Shown one piece after another: positions 50,923 through 58,585 of a DNA stretch of 64,000 bases; within the stretch, counting starts at the first letter, position 1, and the number at the start of each line of letters is the position of its first letter. The DNA comes from Stagnihabitans sp043738565 (lineage in GTDB: Bacteria > Pseudomonadota > Alphaproteobacteria > Rhodobacterales > Rhodobacteraceae), in assembly GCA_043738565.1 (NCBI GenBank), contig JAYUGA010000323.1, positions 32,809-96,808 on the forward strand, in the 5' to 3' direction. The translations under genes and the position numbers were made by a program. A model generated the notes under the pieces. That model had not been told where the DNA came from. It saw nothing but the letters and a program-made list of their open reading frames with translations, and did no database searches.

Positions 50923-51340
50923 TGGGCTAACCTCCGTTGTGCAGCACTTGTCGGTTTTCGGCGGCGGGGCGCGCAAGCGAAGTCGCGGGTGGATTGGTGG
51001 CGGATCAAGAAGGCGGGTGGATCGGGCGGGGTAGTGAAAATCAGTGCCGAGATTTTTCCGAACCCGGTGCCGGGGTTCTGTATCTCAGGGGAGGGGGTCC
51101 ACTGATCTGCGTCTGTCCACCCGTCCACCTTGCCCGTTTGATCGGTGCGACTGATTGATGATCAGGCGTTCTACGTTGATTTCATTGGACAATGGTGTGG
51201 TATGCAATTGGCGCGATGCAATCAGGCGGCAAGAAGAAGGTCTGACTGTGCAGAAAGGCGGAGTGCATTGCCCGACTTCGGGATGATCGTGCAGCCATGC
51301 ACACATGAGTCAACGCAATCATAGATGTTGTGGACGACCA
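50923..51340. other. Noncoding region left of the iteron-like repeats
   Basis: I find no convincing gene on either strand: the open frames are short and carry no family pattern or ribosome-binding site. It contains a TATGCAATTG doublet at 51201-51226 and probably the promoter of the leftward packaging block. Confidence 0.5.
51201..51226 (+). repeat. TATGCAATTG motif pair, internal copy
   Basis: TATGCAATTG, GCGCG, then ATGCAATCAGG-type sequence. It repeats the doublet at both element ends, here between the replication and packaging modules. Confidence 0.45.
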
Positions 51341-51362
51341 CTCAGCACACCACAACATAAGA

Positions 51363-51602
51363 CATCCCACACATCCCACAACCATCCCACAGACATCAAC
51401 CGCTTGTTTTATCAGCATAATGTGCCATGTGTGGGATGTGTGGGATCGTTTCAGGCATGAGCAGTTTTAAGAGCCGTCGCCGCGCGCGCTTTATGCCGCA
51501 CCGACGAACCCGAACCGATGGCACACATCCCACACATGGCAACATCCCATTGATATTACTGAATAATACATCCCACAGCCCCCTGTGGGATGTGTGGGAT
51601 GT
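51363..51602. repeat. Iteron-like GTGGGA/TCCCAC repeat cluster, putative origin
   Basis: Nine copies of TCCCAC or its complement GTGGGA lie in 240 bp: 51365, 51373, 51385, 51431, 51439, 51528, 51571, 51585 and 51593 (approximate). Many are in the longer context CATCCCACA. The copies at 51569-51578 and 51583-51592 form a perfect 10-bp stem (CATCCCACAG/CTGTGGGATG). An A/T-rich tract (TGATATTACTGAATAATA) lies at 51551-51568. The cluster directly follows the PrimPol-helicase gene, as satellite origins do. Part of it may instead end transcription of that gene. Confidence 0.6.
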
Positions 51603-51612
51603 CTCCATGCCA

Positions 51613-54042
51613 TCAAAACGGAAGGCCGTCGTCCTGACCGCCGATCCACGATGCGTCCCGCCGTTCCTCAACCTGATCGCCTGACTTCTCAGCCTCGACA
51701 GCCCAGCGCGTCGTGCCCTGAAATGACGACTTCCGCAGCGTCAACGTGATCGACTGACCCGCATACTTCGTCTCGAACACGAAAGGCCGTCCGTTGAACC
51801 GCTTAAGCAGCACCCCTACCTGCCGCGCCTCATCCTTGAATCCGAAGTCGAAGGCGATGTTCTGCGCGCGGATCAGATCGACAACATCCTTCGCCATCAC
51901 AGGCTTCTTCCACACGTTCTCCGAGTTGCTCGGCTGCGACGTGCCTTTCTGCGCCCCATACATCGCGCGGATCAACTCGCGCATCGTCTCAGCTTCCGGG
52001 TCTTCGGGCCGACGATCCGCAGGCGTTGTCAGAAATCCGCGAACCCCGATTGCGTCAAACAGGCCCGACAGCTTCGCGGCCCACGCCTCATACGACGCCT
52101 TCGATCCCGCCCCTTTCGGCATCCCGAGGTTGACCCAGTACTGAATGATCGTCAGTGCAGCCCGCACCTGATCGGCCTGATGCTCGACCGTCCACTCTTT
52201 CAGGTCTTTGATCCGAAACTGCGTGATATTCCGATCTTCCGGGCGTTCCATCTGCGCATCCATGCGGATGTCATTGACGCGGCGGTATAACTCAGTTGTC
52301 AGTTCCGTGTTGTTGCCTGATCCGACCCACTGCACCTGAACGGGAACGCGCAAGAGTTCCGACACACCGAGAATACGCGCCGCGTAAATCTCAGCAGTCA
52401 ATGCCGACGCAAGTTCAGGCGATTTCAGGACGTTCGCGTTGTCAAAGTAGATGCAGCGGACGCCATCCTTGAAACAGGCCGTCAAGGTCTTCTTCATTTC
52501 CTCGTCCCCCTTCGGCGGTGTCTGCGCATCGGGCCAATGTCCGAGGGTCGGGTAGAGCGCCGTTTCGATGAACAGCGAGGCCCCTGTGCCAGCTTCTGGT
52601 TTGTTGATGAAGTGGAAGGGCGTCGGGCCGAACATGTCGCGCATGTAGGGTTCGAGGATCATGGCGAGGGCGTGAACCTTGTCCGATTTCTCGACGAAGG
52701 GAAACTGCGAGATCGGGAACCACAACTGCCGCAACGCGGCCCATACCTGCTGCCGTGTCGGGCGTTCGGGCACGTCAACATCGACCTTAAGATCGAGGAA
52801 AATGCCCGACTGCTCGTCAAAGCCGGGTTCAGACAGCAACCGACCATCGCGCGTAAACGTCGGCACGATGGACACACGTTTCAGAGTCGGCACGGTCACG
52901 TCACGACGGCGGGCGGTGAGCATGTCGGACACGACGGCTGACGGCGCAGACGACCGTTTCCACTTGCCATCTTCGGGCGCGAGCCACGCGGCGCAGCGGT
53001 TGAGTTCGTGCTTCAAGCCATCGGGCGAGAGCATCTGCATCCGCCCATCATCGACACGGGACAGTGCCTCACCGAAGGCATAGACAGCGGGGTCGCCGTC
53101 GATCTCATACTCGGCCAGCGCGTCCCATGCCTGCTTTGCAACGTCCTTGACGACAGCGGACAAGAACACGGCAGCGCCTTTGCCTTCAGGATTGCGCTGC
53201 TTCCAGCCCAGCCAGATCGCAATCTCGATCATCCATTCGACCGGGATGCCGAGCAGTTTCGCCGTGCCCGGTATACCTCGCAGGGCCTTTCCCTTTTCAA
53301 GCCGGTCGAGAGCCTTTTTCGCTTTCACCAGCCGCATCGCCAACTCGTCGTCGCGAACAATGTGGCAAAGATCCCTCGTGAAATTCTCGATCCGCTCTTG
53401 CGGCCAACCTGCGCGCGCCATGCAGCCTACGAGGCCCAGCATCACTTCATCGCGACTTCCCTGGCTCGGATAGAACCGTGCAAGGGCTGACATACCTGCA
53501 ATCAAACTTGCGGCTTCTACCAGACTGGCCTCGTCGATCTCTTCGAGCGGTGCGACAATGCCTTCGAGCTTGTCACCGTCGGGGTGGACGGAGGGCGGGA
53601 TCATGACGTGGTAAGGTTCGCCGCCCGACGACGTGCGCAACTGCAAGATCATCCGACCGTGTGCGCCCCTCATTTCAGGAGCACCTGCAATGTTGGGCAA
53701 CTCGAAGTTGATGGGCTTCTCAATTTCGCACCGATAGACATGGTGCGTGATACGACCGTGCCGACCCCACTGGAGCGACTTGTCATGCTTCACGACCAGC
53801 GGCCACATGACCTGTGCTTCCGGCCAATCGAGATCGACGTCCACCTCGTCCTTGCCGAGCATCATGCCGACGTTGTTGCCCGTCGCGATGTTCTCCGCGA
53901 TCTCGTCAAAGGTGTAGTCGCGGCCAGAGTAGCCTTTGTCGCGAGGCTGTTTCCCCTTCACCCCACTTTGCAGCGGGATCAGGCGGTGGTGTTCGGCCAG
54001 CTTTTTCAGTTCTTCCATTTTATTTGTCCTAGGTGCGGACAA
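51613..54042 (-). CDS. Bifunctional primase-polymerase / helicase replication protein of the element
   Basis: An 809-residue protein. The N-terminal PrimPol-type domain has GKQPRDKGYSGRDYT, NNVGMMLGKDEVDVDLDWPE (acidic metal triad near 68-72) and an HGRITHHVYR block. A linker leads to a helicase-like domain whose nucleotide loop reads KPEAGTGASLF (481-491), with Ala where the Walker A Lys is expected, and a Walker-B-like CIYFDNAN near 530. It ends in a small C-terminal domain. It should start and drive element replication at the repeats just downstream. No similar gene is nearby. Confidence 0.75.
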   Translation of the reverse strand: MSAPRTNKMEELKKLAEHHRLIPLQSGVKGKQPRDKGYSGRDYTFDEIAENIATGNNVGMMLGKDEVDVDLDWPEAQVMWPLVVKHDKSLQWGRHGRITHHVYRCEIEKPINFELPNIAGAPEMRGAHGRMILQLRTSSGGEPYHVMIPPSVHPDGDKLEGIVAPLEEIDEASLVEAASLIAGMSALARFYPSQGSRDEVMLGLVGCMARAGWPQERIENFTRDLCHIVRDDELAMRLVKAKKALDRLEKGKALRGIPGTAKLLGIPVEWMIEIAIWLGWKQRNPEGKGAAVFLSAVVKDVAKQAWDALAEYEIDGDPAVYAFGEALSRVDDGRMQMLSPDGLKHELNRCAAWLAPEDGKWKRSSAPSAVVSDMLTARRRDVTVPTLKRVSIVPTFTRDGRLLSEPGFDEQSGIFLDLKVDVDVPERPTRQQVWAALRQLWFPISQFPFVEKSDKVHALAMILEPYMRDMFGPTPFHFINKPEAGTGASLFIETALYPTLGHWPDAQTPPKGDEEMKKTLTACFKDGVRCIYFDNANVLKSPELASALTAEIYAARILGVSELLRVPVQVQWVGSGNNTELTTELYRRVNDIRMDAQMERPEDRNITQFRIKDLKEWTVEHQADQVRAALTIIQYWVNLGMPKGAGSKASYEAWAAKLSGLFDAIGVRGFLTTPADRRPEDPEAETMRELIRAMYGAQKGTSQPSNSENVWKKPVMAKDVVDLIRAQNIAFDFGFKDEARQVGVLLKRFNGRPFVFETKYAGQSITLTLRKSSFQGTTRWAVEAEKSGDQVEERRDASWIGGQDDGLPF

Positions 54043-54087
54043 GCTGGTTCTTCATTTCGTGTCGATCAGCGCGCAAGCGTTTGATAT

Positions 54088-54110
54088 AAGCAAGTTATCC
54101 CGACTTGCTT
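54088..54110. promoter_or_regulatory. Inverted repeat upstream of the PrimPol-helicase gene
   Basis: AAGCAAGT (54088-54095), a 7-nt spacer and ACTTGCTT (54103-54110) form a perfect 8-bp dyad about 46 bases upstream of the replication gene start. It is a candidate operator for the AlpA-like protein encoded just upstream. Inference from symmetry and position. Confidence 0.35.
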
Positions 54111-54119
54111 TGCGCATAT

Positions 54120-54156
54120 GAAACCGACCGAGGCGAGAACCAACTTGCCTCGGTCA
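54120..54156 (-). terminator. Intrinsic terminator after the AlpA-like gene
   Basis: GACCGAGGC (54126-54134) and GCCTCGGTC (54147-54155) make a perfect 9-bp stem with a 12-nt loop; on the minus strand GGTTTCATAT follows. It begins three bases past the stop of the AlpA-like gene and would separate it from the replication gene. Confidence 0.6.
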
Positions 54157-54158
54157 TT

Positions 54159-54392
54159 TCATGCGGCAACGCGCGAACGGCGCAGCCATGCGATAAGGTC
54201 CGCGCGCTCGTAGCGCACGATCTTGGTCGCGGGCTGTGAGTACGGCGGGCCGGACTTCGCCTTGCGATGGTCGCGAAGATAGTCCTCGGACACGCCAAGG
54301 AATTCCGCAGCCTGCGCGGGCGTCATGATTTCGGGATGGGACTGCGCTTCGATAGATGCCCGCAGTTCGGCAATCAGGTCGCGTTCGGTCAT
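54159..54392 (-). CDS. AlpA/excisionase-like HTH regulator
   Basis: A 77-residue protein with a MerR/AlpA-type HTH: MTPAQAAEFLGVSEDYLRDH then GPPYSQPATKIVRYERADLI. The position next to the integrase and before the replication gene is that of AlpA in Gram-negative phage satellites, where it activates the element, and of excisionases. It has the same arrangement (xxGPPYxK/SxxxxxVRY) as the frameshifted HTH gene of the left element. Confidence 0.75.
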   Translation of the reverse strand: MTERDLIAELRASIEAQSHPEIMTPAQAAEFLGVSEDYLRDHRKAKSGPPYSQPATKIVRYERADLIAWLRRSRVAA

Positions 54393-54531
54393 ATGATGCT
54401 CATCTGTTGAACACCCGATGACCGACCCTGCTGTCCTGCTTCGTAGTAACTCGGAGCCGAGTCACCCTGCTGGGGTCGGCCTCACGTCACGGCAGGTCAA
54501 GCCCGCGACGAGGAGGCAAGATGTGGCAAAC

Positions 54532-55728
54532 TTAAGCACGTCTGAGCAACTCTGCAATAGTTGTCTGAGAACCGCATTTGGAAACGATCTGTTTCGCGAT
54601 TGCGTTCGCCATGTCGTGCGACCCAAGATCGTGCATGTAGCGGCCAGCCGCGCCCTTCATCACGGTGATGTCGCCGCGCATCCACAAGATATTCGCCTCG
54701 GACAGTCCAGCCTTCGCAGCAGCCGACGAAAACAGGTGGCGCGTGTCATGCGGGCGCAGAACGCCGCCGTTGTTGACGTCTTGCCCCTCAAGGTCGATCT
54801 GACGCAGGCCTGTGATCGACTTGCCGTAGTGCCGCCCCTCAAAGACGATCTGATCATGGGTGCGGGGCGTCTGCCGGAAAACATCGACCGCCGCGTCGGC
54901 CAAGGGGAAGGTGCGCTTCTGGCCGTTCTTCATCCGCCCGATGGTCATCACCCGCTCGTCGAGGTCAATGTCTGACCAGCGCAATTCGCGGACGTTGCGC
55001 ATCCGCAGGCCCGTGAACAGCAACGCGAGCCATGCTGCCCGTCGCGTCATGTTCGGCACCTTCGCGATGGCGTCGAGTGCAGGCCACCGCTTCGCCTCGT
55101 CGAACAGCAGTTCACGGGTTCCGGCCTCATACCCCTTTACGCGGTAGGTCGGGTCATGCTCGTAGCCATCATCCCGATAAGCCAGTTGGGTGCCGTAGAT
55201 GGCAGACAAAGTGCGCAGCAGGTTGGAGGCAGTCGCGCGTTTGTCGTCCATCGACTTGATCTTTTCGTTGACCATCGTGCGCGTGATGTCCGAGATCGGC
55301 ATGTCGAGCCAGCGGGGGACATGGCAGCGAAGGACCGCCGCGTAACCCAAAGCTGTTTCGTCGGTCATGCGCCGCTGGCGGGGGTCGAGGGCGCGCCCGA
55401 CATGCTGTTCAAGCGCAACCCGAAGCGTGATCTCGCCCGCATGGCGCGGCTGATCGTCTTTCACGACGACGCCCTTTTCTTCGATCTGCCCATTGATCTC
55501 GGCTGCTGTCTGCGCCGCTTCGATCACGCCCATCTGCGGCCACGTTCCGAGGGTCTCGGTGAAGTTCTGGCCCTTCCAGAATTTGCGAAACCGCCACGTC
55601 TTCGACCGCGCCCCGATCTCCAAGTAGAGGTTCGGGTAACGCGCATCGCGGTAGCGTGTGGCCGCCCCGCCTGTGTGGGTTGCCTTGTCCAGCGCACCCT
55701 TGGTGAACGTCATTTCAAGCGTTGCCAT
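54532..55728 (-). CDS. Tyrosine-type site-specific integrase
   Basis: A 398-residue recombinase. The C-terminal catalytic domain shows the arginine in FTGLRMRNVRELRWSDID (R242/R244), the HxxR box RPHDTRHLFSS (H327, R330) and the nucleophile in AGRYMHD (Tyr364). The N-terminal arm-type and core-binding domains are present (residues 1-200), so it looks intact. The gene ends 140 bp before the AlpA-like start and begins about 120 bp from attR, so it is the integrase of this element. It probably targets the Arg tRNA anticodon loop. Confidence 0.93.
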   Translation of the reverse strand: MATLEMTFTKGALDKATHTGGAATRYRDARYPNLYLEIGARSKTWRFRKFWKGQNFTETLGTWPQMGVIEAAQTAAEINGQIEEKGVVVKDDQPRHAGEITLRVALEQHVGRALDPRQRRMTDETALGYAAVLRCHVPRWLDMPISDITRTMVNEKIKSMDDKRATASNLLRTLSAIYGTQLAYRDDGYEHDPTYRVKGYEAGTRELLFDEAKRWPALDAIAKVPNMTRRAAWLALLFTGLRMRNVRELRWSDIDLDERVMTIGRMKNGQKRTFPLADAAVDVFRQTPRTHDQIVFEGRHYGKSITGLRQIDLEGQDVNNGGVLRPHDTRHLFSSAAAKAGLSEANILWMRGDITVMKGAAGRYMHDLGSHDMANAIAKQIVSKCGSQTTIAELLRRA

Positions 55729-55738
55729 GCTGGCCTCC

Positions 55739-55766
55739 TATGCAATCAACTATGCAATTGCATGGC
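55739..55766 (+). repeat. TATGCAATTG motif pair, right end
   Basis: TATGCAATCAAC followed by TATGCAATTGCATGG just upstream of the integrase start and about 90 bp from attR. It matches the doublets at 40818 and 51201. Confidence 0.5.
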
Positions 55767-55851
55767 ATCCAACAGCGGGGCTGTGCAACCGAAGATGCTG
55801 ATTTTGTTAGGTAAAACACACGTCAGCGATGGTCAGCAAGTCGGCACGGTG

Positions 55852-55873
55852 TGATTAGAAGGTCCGTGCTCTA
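55852..55873 (+). other. attR direct repeat of the 15-kb element
   Basis: TGATTAGAAGGTCCGTGCTC followed by TA, matching 40746-40767 with one mismatch. It covers the anticodon-loop end of the 5' tRNA half. Distance between repeats is about 15.1 kb. Confidence 0.72.
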
Positions 55874-55893
55874 TCCAGTTGAGCTACGGGGCC
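55852..55893 (-). pseudogene. 5' half of a split tRNA-Arg(UCU) gene (attR side)
   Basis: On the minus strand the sequence begins at 55893 with acceptor GGCCCCG, then TA, D-arm GCTC AACTGGATA GAGC, and reaches the anticodon loop CTTCTAA before changing into element DNA with no T-arm. It is nearly identical in its first 26 bases to the intact element tRNA (GGCCCCT...AGCTGGATA...). Together with the 3' half at 40711 it gives 77 nt. Confidence 0.68.
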
Positions 55894-55980
55894 GTTGCAG
55901 CAAATCCGGGAAAAGTGGGAACCGGTTTTCCCGCCCGATTTGCAACGTTTCTCACCCGTGTTTAGCGTCAGGACAGGCCG

Positions 55981-56454
55981 TCATGCAAGGGCGCGCGTCA
56001 TGTAAACCGAATTGGGGTCAAGGCTGTAGCTGCCGAACGGCGGGCATTCGGTGAAGTCGGCCTTGGTGTAAAGCCCGCGGGCCGGGGCGAACATGGCTTG
56101 CGACCCGGTCTCAAGGCTCAGCCGCTGCAAGCCCGCCGCCCGCGCCTCGGATACCAGATGATCCAGCATCATCCGCGACAACCCGCGGCCGCGCAATTCG
56201 GACAGGATGTGCATCGACTTGATTTCGGCATGCGCGGCGTCCATCCGCTTGAACCCCCCCATGCCAACCGGCTGGCCAGCTTCGCGCATCACGTAGAACT
56301 GCACATCACACACCGCCAGTTCGCCCGCATCCATCATATGGATGCTTTCGGGCGGGGTGTCGGCGTGCATGTCGGCGGTATGGCGCACCATCAGGACCGC
56401 AAGGTCTGGCCCCAAAGGGCTTTCCCGCGTGATCAGAAGGCGCGTCTCCGGCAT
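55981..56454 (-). CDS. GNAT family N-acetyltransferase
   Basis: A 157-residue acetyltransferase: the acetyl-CoA pocket reads IKSMHILSELRGRGLSRMML, and LYTKADFTECPPFGSYSLDP is the C-terminal motif of the YkkB/PaiA-like group. The start ATG shares one base with the stop of the DUF2125 gene (TGATG), so it is translationally coupled to it. First core gene right of the element. Confidence 0.87.
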   Translation of the reverse strand: MPETRLLITRESPLGPDLAVLMVRHTADMHADTPPESIHMMDAGELAVCDVQFYVMREAGQPVGMGGFKRMDAAHAEIKSMHILSELRGRGLSRMMLDHLVSEARAAGLQRLSLETGSQAMFAPARGLYTKADFTECPPFGSYSLDPNSVYMTRALA

Positions 56455-57902
56455 CAGTTGCCGCCCATCATCTGCTGGCCATTGACCGACAGGCTGCCGG
56501 GTTTGCTGGCGTCGATTTCCCAAACCAACTCGCCATTGTCGCCCGGTTTGGCCATGCCCTGCGCCATTGCAATGCCCATCGACGCCTGACCTTTGATGTC
56601 GTCAGGTGCGGCGGCCAGGGCGGCATTCAGCTTGTCGATCCCAGTCAAGGTGATCTTGGCGGTGCCGGTCGGCATCGGCATTTCCGGGCCGGCCACCATC
56701 GTGCCTTCATAGGTCAGCGCATAACCGTCGCCGCTGACTTCCCCGGGGTTGAGGGTGATGGTCACATTGCCCTTGGGCAGCAGCGCCGCCATCATCTTGC
56801 TCTGGAAGGCGGCGTCGGGTTCGGTGCCAGCGGGCAGGTCAAACAGGCCGAGCGCCGCGTTGGCCGCACCAGCCGCATCAAAATCGGTGACTTGCACGTC
56901 AAGCGACAGCTTCTGCGGCAGGATCGCTGCGGCCCAGTCCGGCACGATACCGGCGGGCAGGGTCACGCCCGCCAGGGTAAACGCCTCGCGGAACTTGCCG
57001 TCGGCAACGACGCCATTCGCTTCCACCTCAAAGCCCATTTCGCCAATCGCAACCCGACCCATCGGCGTTTCAACCGACAGTTTGCTGACCTTGCCAGAGC
57101 CGGTGAGGTTGCCAAAGATCGGCAGCGCTTCGGTCAGGATGGTCTTGATGCTGGCTTTGTCGGCCTGCATTGCGGCCTTGTCGGGGTGGGCGACAACCCA
57201 GGCGACGGTTTTGTAGATACCGTCCATCATCATGCCGGTGCCCTTGGCGGTTTCGATCAGGCTTTCAGCCTTGATCGTCACCGGCATGCCGGGCTGACCC
57301 TCACCCGTCGGCGGCATGGTCACGGTTTCGCTCAGACCCGAAGCCTCGATGCTGGTCTCGCTGTCAACGCCGCTGGTGGCATTGGCGGTGCCGGTCAGGG
57401 TAAACGTGCCCTTGTCGACCGCGATTTCAGCGGTGGTCGGCGGCTGGTTGGCGGCGGTGATCGTTTCGCTGACCTTGACGCCAGAGAACCCGCCCGTCGC
57501 GGACGAGAAGGTCATCAGCTTTTCATCAAAGACGCCGTCGAGGGTGATCTGGGCGATATCTTCCTTGATGTCAAAAGCACCCGGCCTGGAAAGGGTGATC
57601 GAGATGGCTTGATCCTGTGTCACGGCCCAGGTGCCGTCACCGTTGTCGGTCAGGCTCAGTTCAATGGGCGAGATCGTGCCGGTGGCGCCACTTTCTTTCG
57701 CCAGCGCGATCAGGGGCGTCGCATCCAGTGTCAGGTCGTAAGTGTCGCCGTTCGCCACAACGCTGACAACGCCTTCGGTCGCCCCGAGGTAAGTCTGGAA
57801 AACCTCGGCCAGGCGGGCGGCACCGTCTTCGGTGGCGGGTTCGGCGAAAGCGGCGCCCGCGAAAAGAAAGGGAACTGCGGCCAGAATTGCGGTCTTGGTC
57901 AT
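56454..57902 (-). CDS. DUF2125 domain protein, exported
   Basis: A 482-residue protein with a signal peptide (MTKTAILAAVPFLFAGAAFA, cleaved at AFA) and a long beta-rich, Thr/Ala/Asp-rich body characteristic of DUF2125 (for example GDTYDLTLDATPLIALAKES, LSVETPMGRVAIGEMGFEVE). The family is alphaproteobacterial and periplasmic; its role is unknown, possibly envelope-related. It is followed by the coupled GNAT gene. Confidence 0.85.
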   Translation of the reverse strand: MTKTAILAAVPFLFAGAAFAEPATEDGAARLAEVFQTYLGATEGVVSVVANGDTYDLTLDATPLIALAKESGATGTISPIELSLTDNGDGTWAVTQDQAISITLSRPGAFDIKEDIAQITLDGVFDEKLMTFSSATGGFSGVKVSETITAANQPPTTAEIAVDKGTFTLTGTANATSGVDSETSIEASGLSETVTMPPTGEGQPGMPVTIKAESLIETAKGTGMMMDGIYKTVAWVVAHPDKAAMQADKASIKTILTEALPIFGNLTGSGKVSKLSVETPMGRVAIGEMGFEVEANGVVADGKFREAFTLAGVTLPAGIVPDWAAAILPQKLSLDVQVTDFDAAGAANAALGLFDLPAGTEPDAAFQSKMMAALLPKGNVTITLNPGEVSGDGYALTYEGTMVAGPEMPMPTGTAKITLTGIDKLNAALAAAPDDIKGQASMGIAMAQGMAKPGDNGELVWEIDASKPGSLSVNGQQMMGGN

Positions 57903-57946
57903 AGGAAACCTCTTGATTTTCAAAGCCCTGTGGGGCCGGTTGCAGC

Positions 57947-58258
57947 CTAATGCGTCCAAACGCCTTTTCGGTCGGTCGCAAAATTCTCACCATAGCCGCG
58001 CTGCCGGATCACGGCTTTGCGCGGCTTGGGTTCGGTCACATCGAACGCGATGTCGTTGGCACGGGCGTAATCTTCGGCGGCGTCACGGCTGTCAAAGCGC
58101 AGGTGGACCTGCGATTCCATGTCACCTGACGAAGTCCAGCCCATCAGCGGATCAACCTCACGGGCGCTGTCGGGGGCGAATTCCAGCACCCAGCCTTTGG
58201 CCTTGGCCGTGCCGGACTGCATGGCGGTCCTGGCCGGTTGATAAATCCGCGCGCGCAT
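57947..58258 (-). CDS. NADH-ubiquinone oxidoreductase NDUFS4-like accessory subunit
   Basis: A 103-residue protein starting MRARIYQPARTAMQSGTAKA with GWVLEFAPDSAREVDPLMGW, FDSRDAAEDYARANDIAFDV and ending GYGENFATDRKGVWTH. This is the conserved ETC complex I subunit region, the alphaproteobacterial homologue of mitochondrial NDUFS4, which supports the N-module of complex I. The nuo operon is not in this window. The longer upstream frame is not supported. Confidence 0.9.
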   Translation of the reverse strand: MRARIYQPARTAMQSGTAKAKGWVLEFAPDSAREVDPLMGWTSSGDMESQVHLRFDSRDAAEDYARANDIAFDVTEPKPRKAVIRQRGYGENFATDRKGVWTH

Positions 58259-58585
58259 GGCAATCCTCCGCTTCAAGGCTAGCCGCTTTATTCCGAATTG
58301 GCGGGAAAAGCGCAAGTCCTGATGGGGTTTGGCGAAGACTGTCGGCTGTCCACTGGGAGTGTGTGGGGTGGGTGGTGCGGCCAGCCGACAGTTGAGTTTG
58401 CCGCTTGCCCTTGCACTCTGCCGCATCCTTTCGCGCCATTCAACCAAAAGATGTAGGTTTTCGAAGTGTTTTCCCTAAAATTGAATTGCTTTTGTTTACG
58501 GCCTGTCAGGCCAGGTTAACGCGCCCTCAAAGCCCCCTTCCTCGTGAACAAAAACGGAATAGATTGGGTCCCGAAGGGAATCACC

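Noticed and set aside
51340..51610. CRISPR array
   Set aside because: The repeats are short (6-10 bp), irregularly spaced and in both orientations, with no uniform spacers and no cas genes nearby.
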